A DNA stretch of 34,977 bases from Candidatus Cloacimonadota bacterium (GTDB lineage: Bacteria; Cloacimonadota; Cloacimonadia; Cloacimonadales; Cloacimonadaceae). The notes beneath the pieces were generated by a model, which saw nothing but the letters and a program-made list of their open reading frames with translations, had not been told where the DNA came from and ran no database searches. Below, in pieces: positions 15,172-24,133 of this stretch; position 1 is the first letter of the stretch; every line of letters starts with the position of its first letter. Made by a program: the position numbers and the translations under genes. The stretch is from the NCBI GenBank assembly GCA_028695495.1, contig JAQVIX010000019.1:1-34977 (forward strand). Direction: 5' to 3'.

Positions 15172-16425
15172 ATGCCAAATTTCGCTTATATCGTTAAGGA
15201 CGCCAAAGGCGCCCGAGTAGAGGGAATGATCAAAGCCGATACCCTCGATATGGCGGTGGATAAACTTGCCAAAGAAGGTTCCACCATCATTTCGGTAAGG
15301 GCTGCTGCCGAAGGTGCTTTCAAGGGCAAGCTCTCACTTTTTGATAAAGTGATGCTCGCCATTTACAAGTTCCGAACCGGCGTAAGCCTCAAGACCCTGG
15401 TATTCTTTACCCGTCAGCTTTCCACGATGTTTTCCGCGGGTCTTACCATCGAAAAAGCCGTTACAGACTTGGAAAAAGAAGAAAAGAACAAAAAGTTTGC
15501 CAAAGTGTTGCGCAAAATTGGAGATGATATCCGCAAAGGCTTCTCGCTTTCTGAAGCAATGGAGCAGCACCCCGGTGTATTCAATCCGCTTTATGTGGCG
15601 CTGGTGCAAGCAGGTGAAGTATCCGGTACCTTGCATACAGTATTGGATGAGCTCTCGGATTATCTGGAAAAGATCGAAGACACCCGCCGCAAAGTGATGA
15701 GCGCAATGGCATATCCCATCTTTATTTTGGTATTCCTTGCTATCGTGGTGGCAGTACTCTTTTACTACGTAATCCCCATGTTTGCCGGCGTGTATGAAAA
15801 CTTCGATGCAGATTTGCCCGCTCCCACCATCTTGGCTATCAGCATCAGTGATTTAATTGTAAATAACGTATTCTTTGCCATTTTGGTGATAATACTCTTT
15901 TTTGCAGTGCTGTTTTTGCTATATCTTACAGACCGCGGACGCTTTGTCATGGATACCCTAAAATTGCGTACGCCGGTAGTGGGTGGCGTAATCAAAAACT
16001 CCATTATGAGTAAATTTGCCCGCACCTTTAGCATCCTGATGGCATCCGGTGTGCCCATTATGGAAACCATGGAGCTTACCGAAAATGTGGTGCAAAATGC
16101 CGTGGTAGAAGGCGCCGTGCGCCGTGCCCGCGTTTTGGTAAAAGAAGGCTATGGCGTGGCAAACGCGTTCCGCAGAACTGGTGAATTCCCGCCCACCCTC
16201 TTGCAAATGATGGCTACCGGTGAAGAAACGGGAGATATGGATAAGCTTTTGGGTAAAGCTGCCCAGTTTTATGAAAAGCTGGTAGATAGCGTAATCGACC
16301 GACTTACCTCGCTTATCGAGCCTCTGCTTATCGTATTGATGGCGGTGGTAGTAGGCGGTATCATCGTGGTGGTTTACCTTCCCATCTTCGATTTGGGAGA
16401 CGCCTTTACCGCAGGTATCAAATAA
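15172..16425 (+). CDS. Inner-membrane platform protein PilC/GspF
   Basis: Protein of 417 residues with two T2SSF domains. The first covers about residues 75-200 (FFTRQLSTMFSAGLTIEKAV, then FSLSEAMEQHPGVFNPLYVALVQAGEVSGTL, shown here in parts). The second covers about 275-400 (FARTFSILMASGVPIMETME, LLQMMATGEETGDM). Membrane segments lie near 180-203, 230-255 and 380-405. The family couples the ATPases PilB/PilT to fibre growth. An N-terminal YIVKDAKGARVEGMI segment is the usual start of PilC. It is the last gene of the locus and is followed at once by a strong terminator. Confidence 0.95.
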   Translation: MPNFAYIVKDAKGARVEGMIKADTLDMAVDKLAKEGSTIISVRAAAEGAFKGKLSLFDKVMLAIYKFRTGVSLKTLVFFTRQLSTMFSAGLTIEKAVTDLEKEEKNKKFAKVLRKIGDDIRKGFSLSEAMEQHPGVFNPLYVALVQAGEVSGTLHTVLDELSDYLEKIEDTRRKVMSAMAYPIFILVFLAIVVAVLFYYVIPMFAGVYENFDADLPAPTILAISISDLIVNNVFFAILVIILFFAVLFLLYLTDRGRFVMDTLKLRTPVVGGVIKNSIMSKFARTFSILMASGVPIMETMELTENVVQNAVVEGAVRRARVLVKEGYGVANAFRRTGEFPPTLLQMMATGEETGDMDKLLGKAAQFYEKLVDSVIDRLTSLIEPLLIVLMAVVVGGIIVVVYLPIFDLGDAFTAGIK

Positions 16426-16444
16426 GAACTGCTAAATAAATAAT

Positions 16445-16491
16445 AAAAAACCGGCAATATCGGGTGAAACACCTGGGATTGCCGGTTTTTT
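16445..16491 (+). terminator. Intrinsic terminator closing the pilus locus
   Basis: AAAAAACCGGCAAT (16445-16458) pairs perfectly with ATTGCCGGTTTTTT (16478-16491). The 19-base interval contains a small GGTG-AAA-CACC hairpin. The U-tract downstream and the A-tract upstream make it potentially bidirectional. It lies 19 bases after the pilC stop. Confidence 0.93.
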
Positions 16492-16652
16492 GTTTATATA
16501 CACGGATATAGCGGATTGCCTTGTACTTGATATAGGTTGACTCATTTTTGCAATAGAATTAGCATTGTTTAATAGGTGTTTTTGAGGGTTTTCTTAGGCA
16601 TTGCCAAAATGATGAGCTGGTCTTATGTTATTTGAGATCAACAAACGAGCTT

Positions 16653-16896
16653 GAGGCTGTCCAGTAATACGAAAAACCACACGACAACAAGAAATGTCCA
16701 CACCTGATATGTAGGGTTTCAATGCCTTGAACCCGCCGAAATTTATACCCAACAGCTAATCATTACGGATTGTGTATCAATTTATTACGGTGTGTGCTGC
16801 GCACACGCCTTATTAGAAGCGGGAGCAAAACCTTGCGCCCCTACATTCTCGTTTTGCTTGATATCGTTCTTGGTTTTGGAATTTCGGGACAGCCTC
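16653..16896 (-). repeat. 244-bp TIR element, copy C (MITE-like, reverse orientation)
   Basis: The copy is bounded by perfect 10-bp terminal inverted repeats GAGGCTGTCC (16653-16662) and GGACAGCCTC (16887-16896). Read on the - strand it follows the same order as copies A1 and D1: a CCAAAACCAAG-like left end, the GGGCGCAA-type hairpin, the GTGTGC/GCACAC hairpin, the GGGTTCAA palindrome (with its loop flipped relative to A1), and the GTATTACTGGACAGCCTC end. No target duplication is evident in the flanks. Confidence 0.85.
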
Positions 16897-17059
16897 TCCG
16901 CTCGGCAGCCAAGCATGATATTCTCTGTTTAAACTTCCATCTTTTATGAGCTTATAAGATTATTTATACACGACATATTATTTAATCGTTTGCCGAGTAT
17001 AAATCACCTCATTTGGTTCAATTATTGGTCAACCAATTTCAGTACGGGACACGCTTCCC

Positions 17060-17138
17060 CGTTTGCCTCCCTCACAATGCCCTCGTCTCTCCCCGTAAAT
17101 TCTGGGTAGAGCTGAGGGCATTGTGAGGGAGGCAAACG
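17060..17138. repeat. Perfect 25-bp inverted repeat with 29-bp spacer
   Basis: The left arm 17060-17084 (starting CGTTTGCCTCCCTCACAATG) is the exact reverse complement of 17114-17138. The spacer is 29 bases. The sequence GGGACA lies just upstream, as it does at the 1062-1149 inverted repeat, yet the arms are unrelated. There is no T-run beside it. It could form a long hairpin in single-stranded DNA or in read-through RNA from the convergent genes on either side. Confidence 0.9.
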
Positions 17139-17182
17139 AGTGAGCCACTGGTTATGAGCGTTCTAAAAAGGCTCTTTGCTAC

Positions 17183-17827
17183 TCAAAATAACTGCGTATT
17201 TTCCTCACGCATAAAGCTAAACTTCCTGCCATAATCCTCAATCATCTCTTTCAAAGAGCGATTGATGCGCGGGGAGGGTGAATTTAGGATAAAGCAGGAA
17301 TACACAAAGCTCTTCCTTTTCTGCCTTAGATTTAGGGTAAAACTCTTGTTTACGCGGTCCATATTGTGGGTACGGTAGGTATATTTATGCTTTTTCAGCG
17401 CTTTGAGAAAGAGTTCGCAAGCAAAATGCGAGGTGAAATACAAAAAGCGAATCTGCTGATTTTCACTATGCAGTTTTGCCAAAAGCCGGGGATTATATTC
17501 AAAATCCGAGAGCTGATCATCTGCTGCCTTACGGTCTTTGCGGTTAAAGCTTTGCAGGATATCGCCCATACCCAGTTTATGGCGCTTTAGCAAGTTTTCA
17601 CAATGCAGGCGGGTGCGCGGCCAGCGCGGATTGTCCGGTTCAAATACCGCCTTTAATACATACCAAAAAAGATTGTGGATACTCCCGAAAAAAAACGCAA
17701 ATTCTCCCTCTTTCAGGTCTTCTGCCTTGCCAGTGCAGAAGTTATAGGGCGGCGCAGTGCCAATGATCAGGGCGATGGCACCCTGCGGAATGTAGGGTGC
17801 AAAAGGATGATTTTGCTTTTCCAGCAT
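17183..17827 (-). CDS. Uracil-DNA glycosylase superfamily protein
   Basis: Protein of 214 residues starting at ATG 17827 behind an AAGGAG ribosome site. The N-terminus has a HPFAPYIPQGAIALIIGTAP segment (residues 7-26) followed by PYNF and, near residue 48, GSIHNLFW. This fits motif 1 and the 'YG...N.FW' segment of Mug/hypoxanthine-glycosylase-like members of the UDG superfamily. A late LNSPSPRI segment near residue 183 is in the place of motif 2. These enzymes remove deaminated or mismatched bases. Usual catalytic Asp/Asn residues of motif 1 cannot be assigned with confidence here, so it may be an atypical or non-canonical member. It is transcribed on its own, 247 bases after mfd. Confidence 0.6.
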   Translation of the reverse strand: MLEKQNHPFAPYIPQGAIALIIGTAPPYNFCTGKAEDLKEGEFAFFFGSIHNLFWYVLKAVFEPDNPRWPRTRLHCENLLKRHKLGMGDILQSFNRKDRKAADDQLSDFEYNPRLLAKLHSENQQIRFLYFTSHFACELFLKALKKHKYTYRTHNMDRVNKSFTLNLRQKRKSFVYSCFILNSPSPRINRSLKEMIEDYGRKFSFMREENTQLF

Positions 17828-17858
17828 GGGATATCTCCTTATCTTTCTTGCAAAACCA

Positions 17859-17886
17859 AGTATTTGGGAAGGGAAAAAGGTGTCAA
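17859..17886 (-). promoter_or_regulatory. Sigma-70-type promoter for the UDG-like gene
   Basis: On the - strand, TTGACA (17881-17886) is followed after 16 bases by AATACT (17859-17864). It lies about 30 bases upstream of ATG 17827 in an otherwise non-coding gap. The -35 box is perfect and the -10 box is moderate. Confidence 0.5.
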
Positions 17887-18000
17887 TAGCTTTGTTGGCT
17901 GCGCAGTTTAGAAAGTTGAGAATGTTTAGAGGGTTTAGAAGGTTGAGTGCTGCGACCCATTTTCATTTTTCAAACCTACACACCAGCCCATAATTAGTCA

Positions 18001-18060
18001 TTGCGAGCTTGCGAGCAATACCGTCATTTTACATTTTACACTCTACATTCTACATTCCTT
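18001..18060. repeat. Short tandem repeats downstream of mfd
   Basis: TTGCGAGC is repeated twice in direct tandem at 18001-18016, inside a TCATTGCGAG context that is a common dispersed motif in many bacteria. It is followed by heptamers ATTTTAC, ATTTTAC, ACTCTAC, ATTCTAC and a partial ATTCC from 18026. The heptads are consecutive and degenerate, so slippage is a likely origin. No gene is present in 17828-18074. Confidence 0.6.
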
Positions 18061-18074
18061 AGCTTGCGAAAGGC

Positions 18075-21000
18075 TCACAAGCAAAGTATTTCTATCGCCC
18101 TCTCAAACTGCCCCAGCAAATCCATCTCACTATCCAATTCAATAATGATCTTCAGCCCCTTACCCGCCTCAAAACGCAAAGGCTCGTCTATTTTCGCACT
18201 CAAGCGCAGGATTTCCTCTTTCGGCGGCGTATGCTGCGCGCTGTATTCCAAGCTCATAATGCCTTTTTTCACCGTGCAATACTTCAGATTCTTCTCCTTA
18301 CTAAGTAGGTCAATCTTAAAGAATAATAGCAACCAACGCGCATTTTCGGGCAATTCTCCAAAACGGTCATATAGCTCCGTTTCAAAATCCGCAAGCTCCT
18401 CGATGGTGGTAAGTTCACCCAAACGCCGGTATATCCTAAGCCGCTCTTCATCGCTTTCAATGTATTCCAAAGGCAGATAGAGATCAAGCTCGGTACGCGT
18501 GGTTTGGCTTCCCAATTTTTTTTCATCTTCAAATAGCGAGATGGGTTTACCGTCTTCCACGGCTTTGATGGCATTGCCCAAAAGGCGGTTATAGTAATTA
18601 AAACCAATGGCTTGGATGATACCGCTTTGTTTGGTTCCCAGTATCGTTCCCGCACCGCGCAATTCCAAATCCCTTAGGGCGATCTGGAATCCCGCACCTA
18701 AATAGTCGTATTGGGTAAGCGCTTCAAGGCGTTTGCGCGCTACTTCGGTAGTTCCTTTTGGTATAAGCAGATAGGCGTAAGCGCGGCGATTGCTGCGCCC
18801 CACGCGTCCGCGCATTTGGTAAAGCTGGGCAATGCCAAAGGTATCGGCACGGTCGATCAAAATGGTATTCGCATTTGGGATGTCGATACCGTTTTCGATG
18901 ATGGTAGTGGAGATCAACACCTGATACTCTTTTGCCACAAAGGCTTTCATCACCTGTTCCAGATGGTTTTCCGGCATCTGTGCATGCCCCACAATGAAGC
19001 TTACCTCCGGCATTTCGCGGCGCAATTCCATCGCCACGGTTTCGATGGTTTGCACGCGGTTATGCACGAAAAATACCTGCCCGCCGCGGTCGATTTCGCG
19101 GGTAATAGCATCCCGGATTACTTCCAGATCCCGATGGGTGATGATGGTGCGGATGGGCAGTCGCTCTTTGGGCGAGCTTTGCATTAGCGAAATCTCTTTT
19201 AAGCGTGCCAGTGCCATATTTAGGGTGCGGGGGATGGGCGTGGCGCTCATATATAGGGTATCAACTCGGGTTTGCAGGCTGCGCAGTTTTTCTTTGTGGC
19301 GAACGCCAAAGCGGTGTTCTTCATCGATAATGAGCAGCCCTAAGTTCTTGAAAGATACATCATTGGAGAGCATACGATGGGTGCCGATGGCAATATCTAC
19401 CTTGCCGAAATGTAAATCCTCTAAATCCCGTTTGATCATTTCTTTGGAGCGAAAACGGGAAAACATGGCGAGACGGATGGGATATTGCGCATAGCGCTCT
19501 TTGAAAACGCGGAAGTGCTGCTCTACCAAGAGGGTAGTGGGTGCCAAAACCACAACCTGATAGCCACCCATTACCGCTTTGAAGGCGGCGCGGATGGCAA
19601 CCTCGGTTTTGCCATAGCCCACGTCTCCGCAAAGCAGGCGTTCCATGGGGGCGGGGCGCTCCATATCATCTTTGATCTCCTGCGCTGCGCGCGCCTGATC
19701 CGGCGTATCTTCATAGATGAAAGATGTTTCCAGCTCTTCCTGCCACTCGGTATCCGCTTTGTGCTTAAGCCCCGGACGGCTGTTTCTGAGCGCATAAAGC
19801 CTTACCAAATCCGCGGCGATTAGCTCGATCTCGCGTGCTGCCTGTTGCTTGGTATTTTGCCATCTGGCGCTGCCCAGTTTATTCAGCTTCGGCGCTGCAC
19901 CCTCTTCCGCCACATATTTGGAAACCAAAGCTAATTGGAAAGAGGGCACATATACCCGGTCGTCATTGGCATAGCGGAGAACGAGGCATTCCACCTCGCG
20001 CCCGTCCAGCCGAATAATCTTCAGCCCCTCAAAGATGCCGATGCCGTGATCTACGTGCACAATATAATCTCCGGGCTTGAGGTTTTCATAGTCAACGATG
20101 GTTTCGCCGGGGGCAAAGCGGGGGGCATAGCGCTTGCGTTTATAGCGGTTATAAATCTCGTGGTCTGTCCAAAATGCCAGGCGGATGTCTTTGATGTTAA
20201 ATCCCGCATGCAATACGCCCAAATAGCTATTATATTCAAGTTCCTTGCCCACGCTTTGGCGAAAGCGCTTTTCTTGCGAGGCGTTATCGAAGAGCAGATA
20301 GTGCGTAAAACCCTCTTCTTGTTCCGCTATAATGCGCTGGGAAAGTAGCTCCAAATCCCCTTCAAAAGCAGGCTGCGCCTCGATGGGGGCATAGATGGTT
20401 TCGCCCTGCCCGCTCTGTTGGTATTCACTTTGAGAAAGGTACAAGCTCTGGCTGCTGGCAAGAAGCTCGTAATAAGCTGCCTCGGAAAGCATTAGCTTAT
20501 CCGGCGGGGGCGTTTTGGCTTTGCTTTGGCTTTTTAAGGTTTTGCGATATTGAGCGTGGATTTGCTGACTGAGCGCTTCCAGTTCTTCCTGCACGTAAAT
20601 GTAATTATTGAAGGCAAATATGCGGCTTTCCGGGGCAAAATAATCTGCAAAAGTGCTTAGCTCGCCGGTAAGCAACGGATAGTAATTCTCCATGCCCTCA
20701 AAGAAACCCTGCTCCCGCACTTTGGGGTAAATCACGGAACCGCTGGAGATATCGTCCAAAGAAAGCTCCCGCGCCGGAATGATGCTAAGTTCTTTTACTT
20801 CATCGCTGTAGGAACGCTGGGAGGTGGCAGAAAACCAGCGGATGGAGATGATCTCATCCCCCCAAAACTCGATGCGGGCGGGGTTTTGCTGCGTGGGCGA
20901 AAATACATCGAGGATGCCGCCGCGCTTGGCTGCCTGATACACCTTATCTACCTGATACTGAATATTATAGCCCATGCTAAAGAGCTTTTTGGTTAGCTCT

Positions 21001-21446
21001 TCGGGGTCGATTGTATCACCCTGCTTAAGGTGAAACACATGGCGGGAAAGGGCTGTGGCATTAGGAATTAAACGGCTAAAAGCGCGGATGGAAAGGGAAT
21101 ATACAGCCGGTTTATCCGCAAGCGCCGCCATCAGGGTAAGCATGCGTGTGGCACGGATCGAATAGTGCGGAGAGCGCTCTTCATAAGGAAGTATCTCATA
21201 ATCCGGCAGATAGAAGGCATTATCGCGCCCAATGAAGCAAAGCAAATCTTCCCAGAGGTCTTCGGCAATGATATCATCCTGTGAGATGAGCAACAGGTTT
21301 TTCCCGCTTTTATGCCAAAGCTCAGATGCCACCAAAGCGCGCGCACTTTGGTTTAGTCCGGCAATTTGCATCCGGTCTTTGAGCGGATACAGCCCCCGAA
21401 AGAAGGCAGATTCCGAGAGTTTAGCGCTTATTTCATTGTATAGCAT
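18075..21446 (-). CDS. mfd: Transcription-repair coupling factor Mfd
   Basis: DNA translocase of 1123 residues that removes stalled RNA polymerase and recruits UvrA. It has a UvrB-like N-terminal module (LPDYEILPYEERSPHYSIRA near 80-99). The RNA-polymerase-interacting domain is near 452-510 (GDYIVHVDHGIGIFEGL). The RecG-like helicase core has Walker A GDVGYGKT at 607-614 and a DEEH box at 707-710 (LLIIDEEHRFG). TATPIPRTLNMAL-type and GRVGRSNRRAYAYLL motif VI segments follow, then a C-terminal D7 domain. The length fits the family (about 1100-1180). The start lies three bases after the hisS stop, so translation is probably coupled; no clear Shine-Dalgarno is seen. Confidence 0.97.
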   Translation of the reverse strand: MLYNEISAKLSESAFFRGLYPLKDRMQIAGLNQSARALVASELWHKSGKNLLLISQDDIIAEDLWEDLLCFIGRDNAFYLPDYEILPYEERSPHYSIRATRMLTLMAALADKPAVYSLSIRAFSRLIPNATALSRHVFHLKQGDTIDPEELTKKLFSMGYNIQYQVDKVYQAAKRGGILDVFSPTQQNPARIEFWGDEIISIRWFSATSQRSYSDEVKELSIIPARELSLDDISSGSVIYPKVREQGFFEGMENYYPLLTGELSTFADYFAPESRIFAFNNYIYVQEELEALSQQIHAQYRKTLKSQSKAKTPPPDKLMLSEAAYYELLASSQSLYLSQSEYQQSGQGETIYAPIEAQPAFEGDLELLSQRIIAEQEEGFTHYLLFDNASQEKRFRQSVGKELEYNSYLGVLHAGFNIKDIRLAFWTDHEIYNRYKRKRYAPRFAPGETIVDYENLKPGDYIVHVDHGIGIFEGLKIIRLDGREVECLVLRYANDDRVYVPSFQLALVSKYVAEEGAAPKLNKLGSARWQNTKQQAAREIELIAADLVRLYALRNSRPGLKHKADTEWQEELETSFIYEDTPDQARAAQEIKDDMERPAPMERLLCGDVGYGKTEVAIRAAFKAVMGGYQVVVLAPTTLLVEQHFRVFKERYAQYPIRLAMFSRFRSKEMIKRDLEDLHFGKVDIAIGTHRMLSNDVSFKNLGLLIIDEEHRFGVRHKEKLRSLQTRVDTLYMSATPIPRTLNMALARLKEISLMQSSPKERLPIRTIITHRDLEVIRDAITREIDRGGQVFFVHNRVQTIETVAMELRREMPEVSFIVGHAQMPENHLEQVMKAFVAKEYQVLISTTIIENGIDIPNANTILIDRADTFGIAQLYQMRGRVGRSNRRAYAYLLIPKGTTEVARKRLEALTQYDYLGAGFQIALRDLELRGAGTILGTKQSGIIQAIGFNYYNRLLGNAIKAVEDGKPISLFEDEKKLGSQTTRTELDLYLPLEYIESDEERLRIYRRLGELTTIEELADFETELYDRFGELPENARWLLLFFKIDLLSKEKNLKYCTVKKGIMSLEYSAQHTPPKEEILRLSAKIDEPLRFEAGKGLKIIIELDSEMDLLGQFERAIEILCL

Positions 21447-21449
21447 CGC

Positions 21450-22700
21450 TTAAAAAGGGTATTCCGCTAAGGCTTTACCTGCTATTTTGTTCTGGTTGCC
21501 GCTGCTTAAGTCCTTAATCAACAAGCTGTTTTCTTTTATCTCATCCTCGCCTAAAAGAATGGCATAGCGGGCGCCGCTGGCATCTGCCGCTTTCATCTGG
21601 GCTTTGAAGGAAGTCTTTTCGGGGTTGTATTCGGCGTAAAGTCCGCGCTTTCTTAATATTCTCAAGATTTCCATTCCCGTAGTTTGCGCTATTTCTCCCA
21701 TGAGTACCAGATAGATGTCCGGCTTTAAGGGCTTTGCGATCTCTATCCCCTCTTTTTCCAAAGCCAAAAGCAGGCGTTCAAAACCGCCGGCAAAGCCGAT
21801 GGCGGGGGTATCCTTGCCGCCTAATTGGGCGATTAGAGCGTTGTATCTGCCGCCGCCTGCCAGGGAGTTTTGCGCACCCAGGTCGTCGTAGATAATCTCA
21901 AAAGCGGTATTGGTATAGTAATCCAAGCCACGCACGATTTGGGGGTTAATGGTATATTCTATCTGCATGAGCTCGAGGTAGCCACAAAGCTGGTCAAAGT
22001 GCTCTCGGCAGGGTGCATCCAAATAGTCAAATTGCGAGGGTGCATCCGTGCGGAAAGCCTTGCAGGAGGGAACCTTGCAATCCAAAAGCCGGCGGGGGCG
22101 CAATTCATAGCGCGTTTTACAATCCGTACAGAGTTCGGATAAATGCGGTTTATAATACTCTCTTAGCGCTTTGTCGTAATCCAGCGCGCAAGTGCTACAA
22201 CCTACGCTATTGATTTCGAGGCGCGCCTTTTTAAGCCCTAATTCAGAGAGGAAATCCATTTCCAGGGCGATTACTTCGGCATCGTAAAAAGGGTGGTTGC
22301 TGCCGATAAATTCCACACCGTATTGATAGAACTGGCGGTAGCGTCCGGCTTGGGGGCGATCGTAGCGAAACATGGGTCCCATATAGTAAAGCCGGCTGTG
22401 GGCTGCCTGCATGCCGAGGTGGTTTTCAATGTAAGAGCGCACCACGGGGGCGGTGCCTTCCGGGCGCAAGGCAAAGCTTCGTCCCTTTTGATCTTGAAAG
22501 CGGTACATTTCCTTTTGTACCACATCTGAACTTTCGCCGGAGCTACGTTCAAATAGCTCTGCCATCTCAAAGATGGGGGTGCTAATCTCTTCAAAGCCGT
22601 AATTGCTGGCAACTTTGTGAAAGCTCTGCTTTACATATTGCCATTTGGCGCTTTGGGGCGGCAGGATGTCGAAGGTGCCGCGCGGGATTTTATAATTCAT
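21450..22700 (-). CDS. hisS: Histidyl-tRNA synthetase
   Basis: Class II synthetase of 416 residues. ATG 22700 is preferred over the upstream ATG 22724 because AGAGGT precedes it and MNYKIPRGTFDILP is the normal N-terminus (KxPRGTxDxLP). Motif 2 appears as GPMFRYDRPQAGRYRQFYQ near 108-126, the histidine-specific RGLDYYTNTAFEI near 257-269 and motif 3 as IGFAGGFERLLLALE near 301-315. Paired cysteines around residues 168-213 form a CxxC-rich insert seen in many bacterial HisRS. The start overlaps the truA end by 11 bases and mfd follows after three bases. Confidence 0.97.
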   Translation of the reverse strand: MNYKIPRGTFDILPPQSAKWQYVKQSFHKVASNYGFEEISTPIFEMAELFERSSGESSDVVQKEMYRFQDQKGRSFALRPEGTAPVVRSYIENHLGMQAAHSRLYYMGPMFRYDRPQAGRYRQFYQYGVEFIGSNHPFYDAEVIALEMDFLSELGLKKARLEINSVGCSTCALDYDKALREYYKPHLSELCTDCKTRYELRPRRLLDCKVPSCKAFRTDAPSQFDYLDAPCREHFDQLCGYLELMQIEYTINPQIVRGLDYYTNTAFEIIYDDLGAQNSLAGGGRYNALIAQLGGKDTPAIGFAGGFERLLLALEKEGIEIAKPLKPDIYLVLMGEIAQTTGMEILRILRKRGLYAEYNPEKTSFKAQMKAADASGARYAILLGEDEIKENSLLIKDLSSGNQNKIAGKALAEYPF

Positions 22701-23490
22701 GTTTACCTCTTGTGATATCTGCATATTTATAGGTCTTGCAATCTTTTAGGAGTTCCTCAGGGTATTTTACGTTTATCAAATATAAACCGCTGGCGGGAAC
22801 CGTAAAGACCAATCTTTGGCGGGGGTTTTTGTCTTTTAAAAGCTGGCTAACCGTCTCTGGCTTTAGCCCGAAATGGGAGATATTGATCAAGGTGCCCACA
22901 ATGCGGCGCACCATATTGTGTAAAAAGCGGTCTGCCTTTAAGCTAAAGCAAAAGGCAAAATCGTCTTCGGTGATTTCCAGCTCTTTTAGCTCACAAATGG
23001 GGTTTGGAACTTCCGGATTGTAGCGCCCAAAACTGGAGAAATCCCATTTGCCAAGGAAGTAAGGTGCGGCAGCCTGCATGGGCTTCAGTTGCGCCCTGAG
23101 CTGGGGAACGTAGCCGCTGTAATTTCGCCGGAAGGGATCAGCCTCTTTCGCCAGGATATACAGATACTCGCGCTCGTATGCCTGATAGCGGGCGGAAAGG
23201 GCATCGCTAACGGGGGTGATTTCCACTACCTTGATGTCATTTGGCAGCCAGCGGCTAAAGGCTTTAAGTATCTGATACTCTTGCATCTTGCCCGTGTATT
23301 CAAAATGCGCATATTGCCCCAGGGCGTGTACTCCGGCATCCGTCCTGCCGGCGGCGGTAATCGAGGCTTCTGTATCTGAGAATTGGGCTAACGCTTTTTC
23401 CATTGTTCCCTGAATGCTGCGTCCGCTTGCCTGCTTTTGCCAGCCAATGAAGTTTGTGCCATCGTATTGTATTTTAATCAGGTAGCGCAT
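22690..23490 (-). CDS. truA: tRNA pseudouridine(38-40) synthase TruA
   Basis: Protein of 266 residues that converts U38-U40 in the anticodon arm to pseudouridine. ATG 23490 gives the standard start MRYLIKIQYDGTNFIGWQ; the 21 extra residues of the longer frame have no family counterpart. The catalytic Asp is D51 in the GRTDAGVHALGQ motif. RFLHNMVRRIVGTL near residue 205 is the second TruA signature. AAGGCGGA lies upstream as a ribosome site. It overlaps hisS and follows a membrane protein gene after 10 bases. Confidence 0.97.
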   Translation of the reverse strand: MRYLIKIQYDGTNFIGWQKQASGRSIQGTMEKALAQFSDTEASITAAGRTDAGVHALGQYAHFEYTGKMQEYQILKAFSRWLPNDIKVVEITPVSDALSARYQAYEREYLYILAKEADPFRRNYSGYVPQLRAQLKPMQAAAPYFLGKWDFSSFGRYNPEVPNPICELKELEITEDDFAFCFSLKADRFLHNMVRRIVGTLINISHFGLKPETVSQLLKDKNPRQRLVFTVPASGLYLINVKYPEELLKDCKTYKYADITRGKHEL

Positions 23491-23500
23491 TGTATCCGCC

Positions 23501-24133
23501 TTAAACGTTGCTGAGTAGCACCAAAAGAGAGAGAAAGCCCAGTCCCAGCGCATTGGCGTGTTTATTGGTATCTGGGGCGGCTGTTGCCTCTGCTATTGCC
23601 GCTTCGGTTTTGGCGTTAATCGCATCGCTTTTCTGGTGTACCGCAGCGCCGGCTTGCAGCGCTTTATCCACTATCGAGCTTAGTTCGGCGCTGCCTTCTA
23701 AATTGCGGAAGGCACTTAAGTATTCTTTTAGGAAGTAAAAGGTATTTAAGATAAAGCTAATCAGGCGTTTGCCCATTTTGCTAAGCAGGCAGAAACGGCT
23801 TTGATAGAGCAAGAGCTTTTTATCCACGGCAGCCCAGCAAAAGACCATCACCAAAAGCAGATACAGGATGCGCCCGCTAAAGAGCAGTGCATCGGGAAAA
23901 TCCTGCCCAAAGAGCGTGGCAAATAGCCAATAGCCGGTAAAAAAGATGAGCAGCTTGCGCAGGGCAAAGAGTAGCTTGCTGTACAAGGACTTATCCAGCA
24001 GCATAAAGAGCAGATAAAGGCTGGATTGATAGGCAAGCTGGCGAGTATTTAGCTCGAAGGCGCTGGCAATACCGGTAATAAAGATGCCGGTTTTGAGCGC
24101 AAGATGCTGCTGGCGGATGAGTTCTGGCTTCAT
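23501..24133 (-). CDS. Integral membrane protein of unknown function
   Basis: Protein of 210 residues. Hydrophobic segments are seen near residues 36-48, 55-75, 82-102, 123-140 and 195-209, with an alanine-rich, soluble stretch (about 155-190, AGAAVHQKSDAINAKTEAAI) between the last two. I recognise no motif. Its place directly before truA is where many Firmicutes carry the ECF-transporter T component, and it has several helices, but the expected EcfT coupling motifs (ARG-type) are not seen and no ABC ATPase genes are nearby. The start overlaps the stop of the TPR lipoprotein gene (ATGA), so the two are probably made together and may act together. Confidence 0.7.
   Translation of the reverse strand: MKPELIRQQHLALKTGIFITGIASAFELNTRQLAYQSSLYLLFMLLDKSLYSKLLFALRKLLIFFTGYWLFATLFGQDFPDALLFSGRILYLLLVMVFCWAAVDKKLLLYQSRFCLLSKMGKRLISFILNTFYFLKEYLSAFRNLEGSAELSSIVDKALQAGAAVHQKSDAINAKTEAAIAEATAAPDTNKHANALGLGFLSLLVLLSNV

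Larger units (their letters stand above)
16492..17182. other. Gene-free, repeat-rich intergenic island C
   Basis: No plausible gene is seen. It contains the 244-bp element in reverse orientation (16653-16896), a stretch near 16925-16965 whose reverse complement resembles 967-1010 in island A, and a perfect 25-bp inverted repeat (17060-17138). The first 160 bases are AT-rich and unremarkable. Confidence 0.8.
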
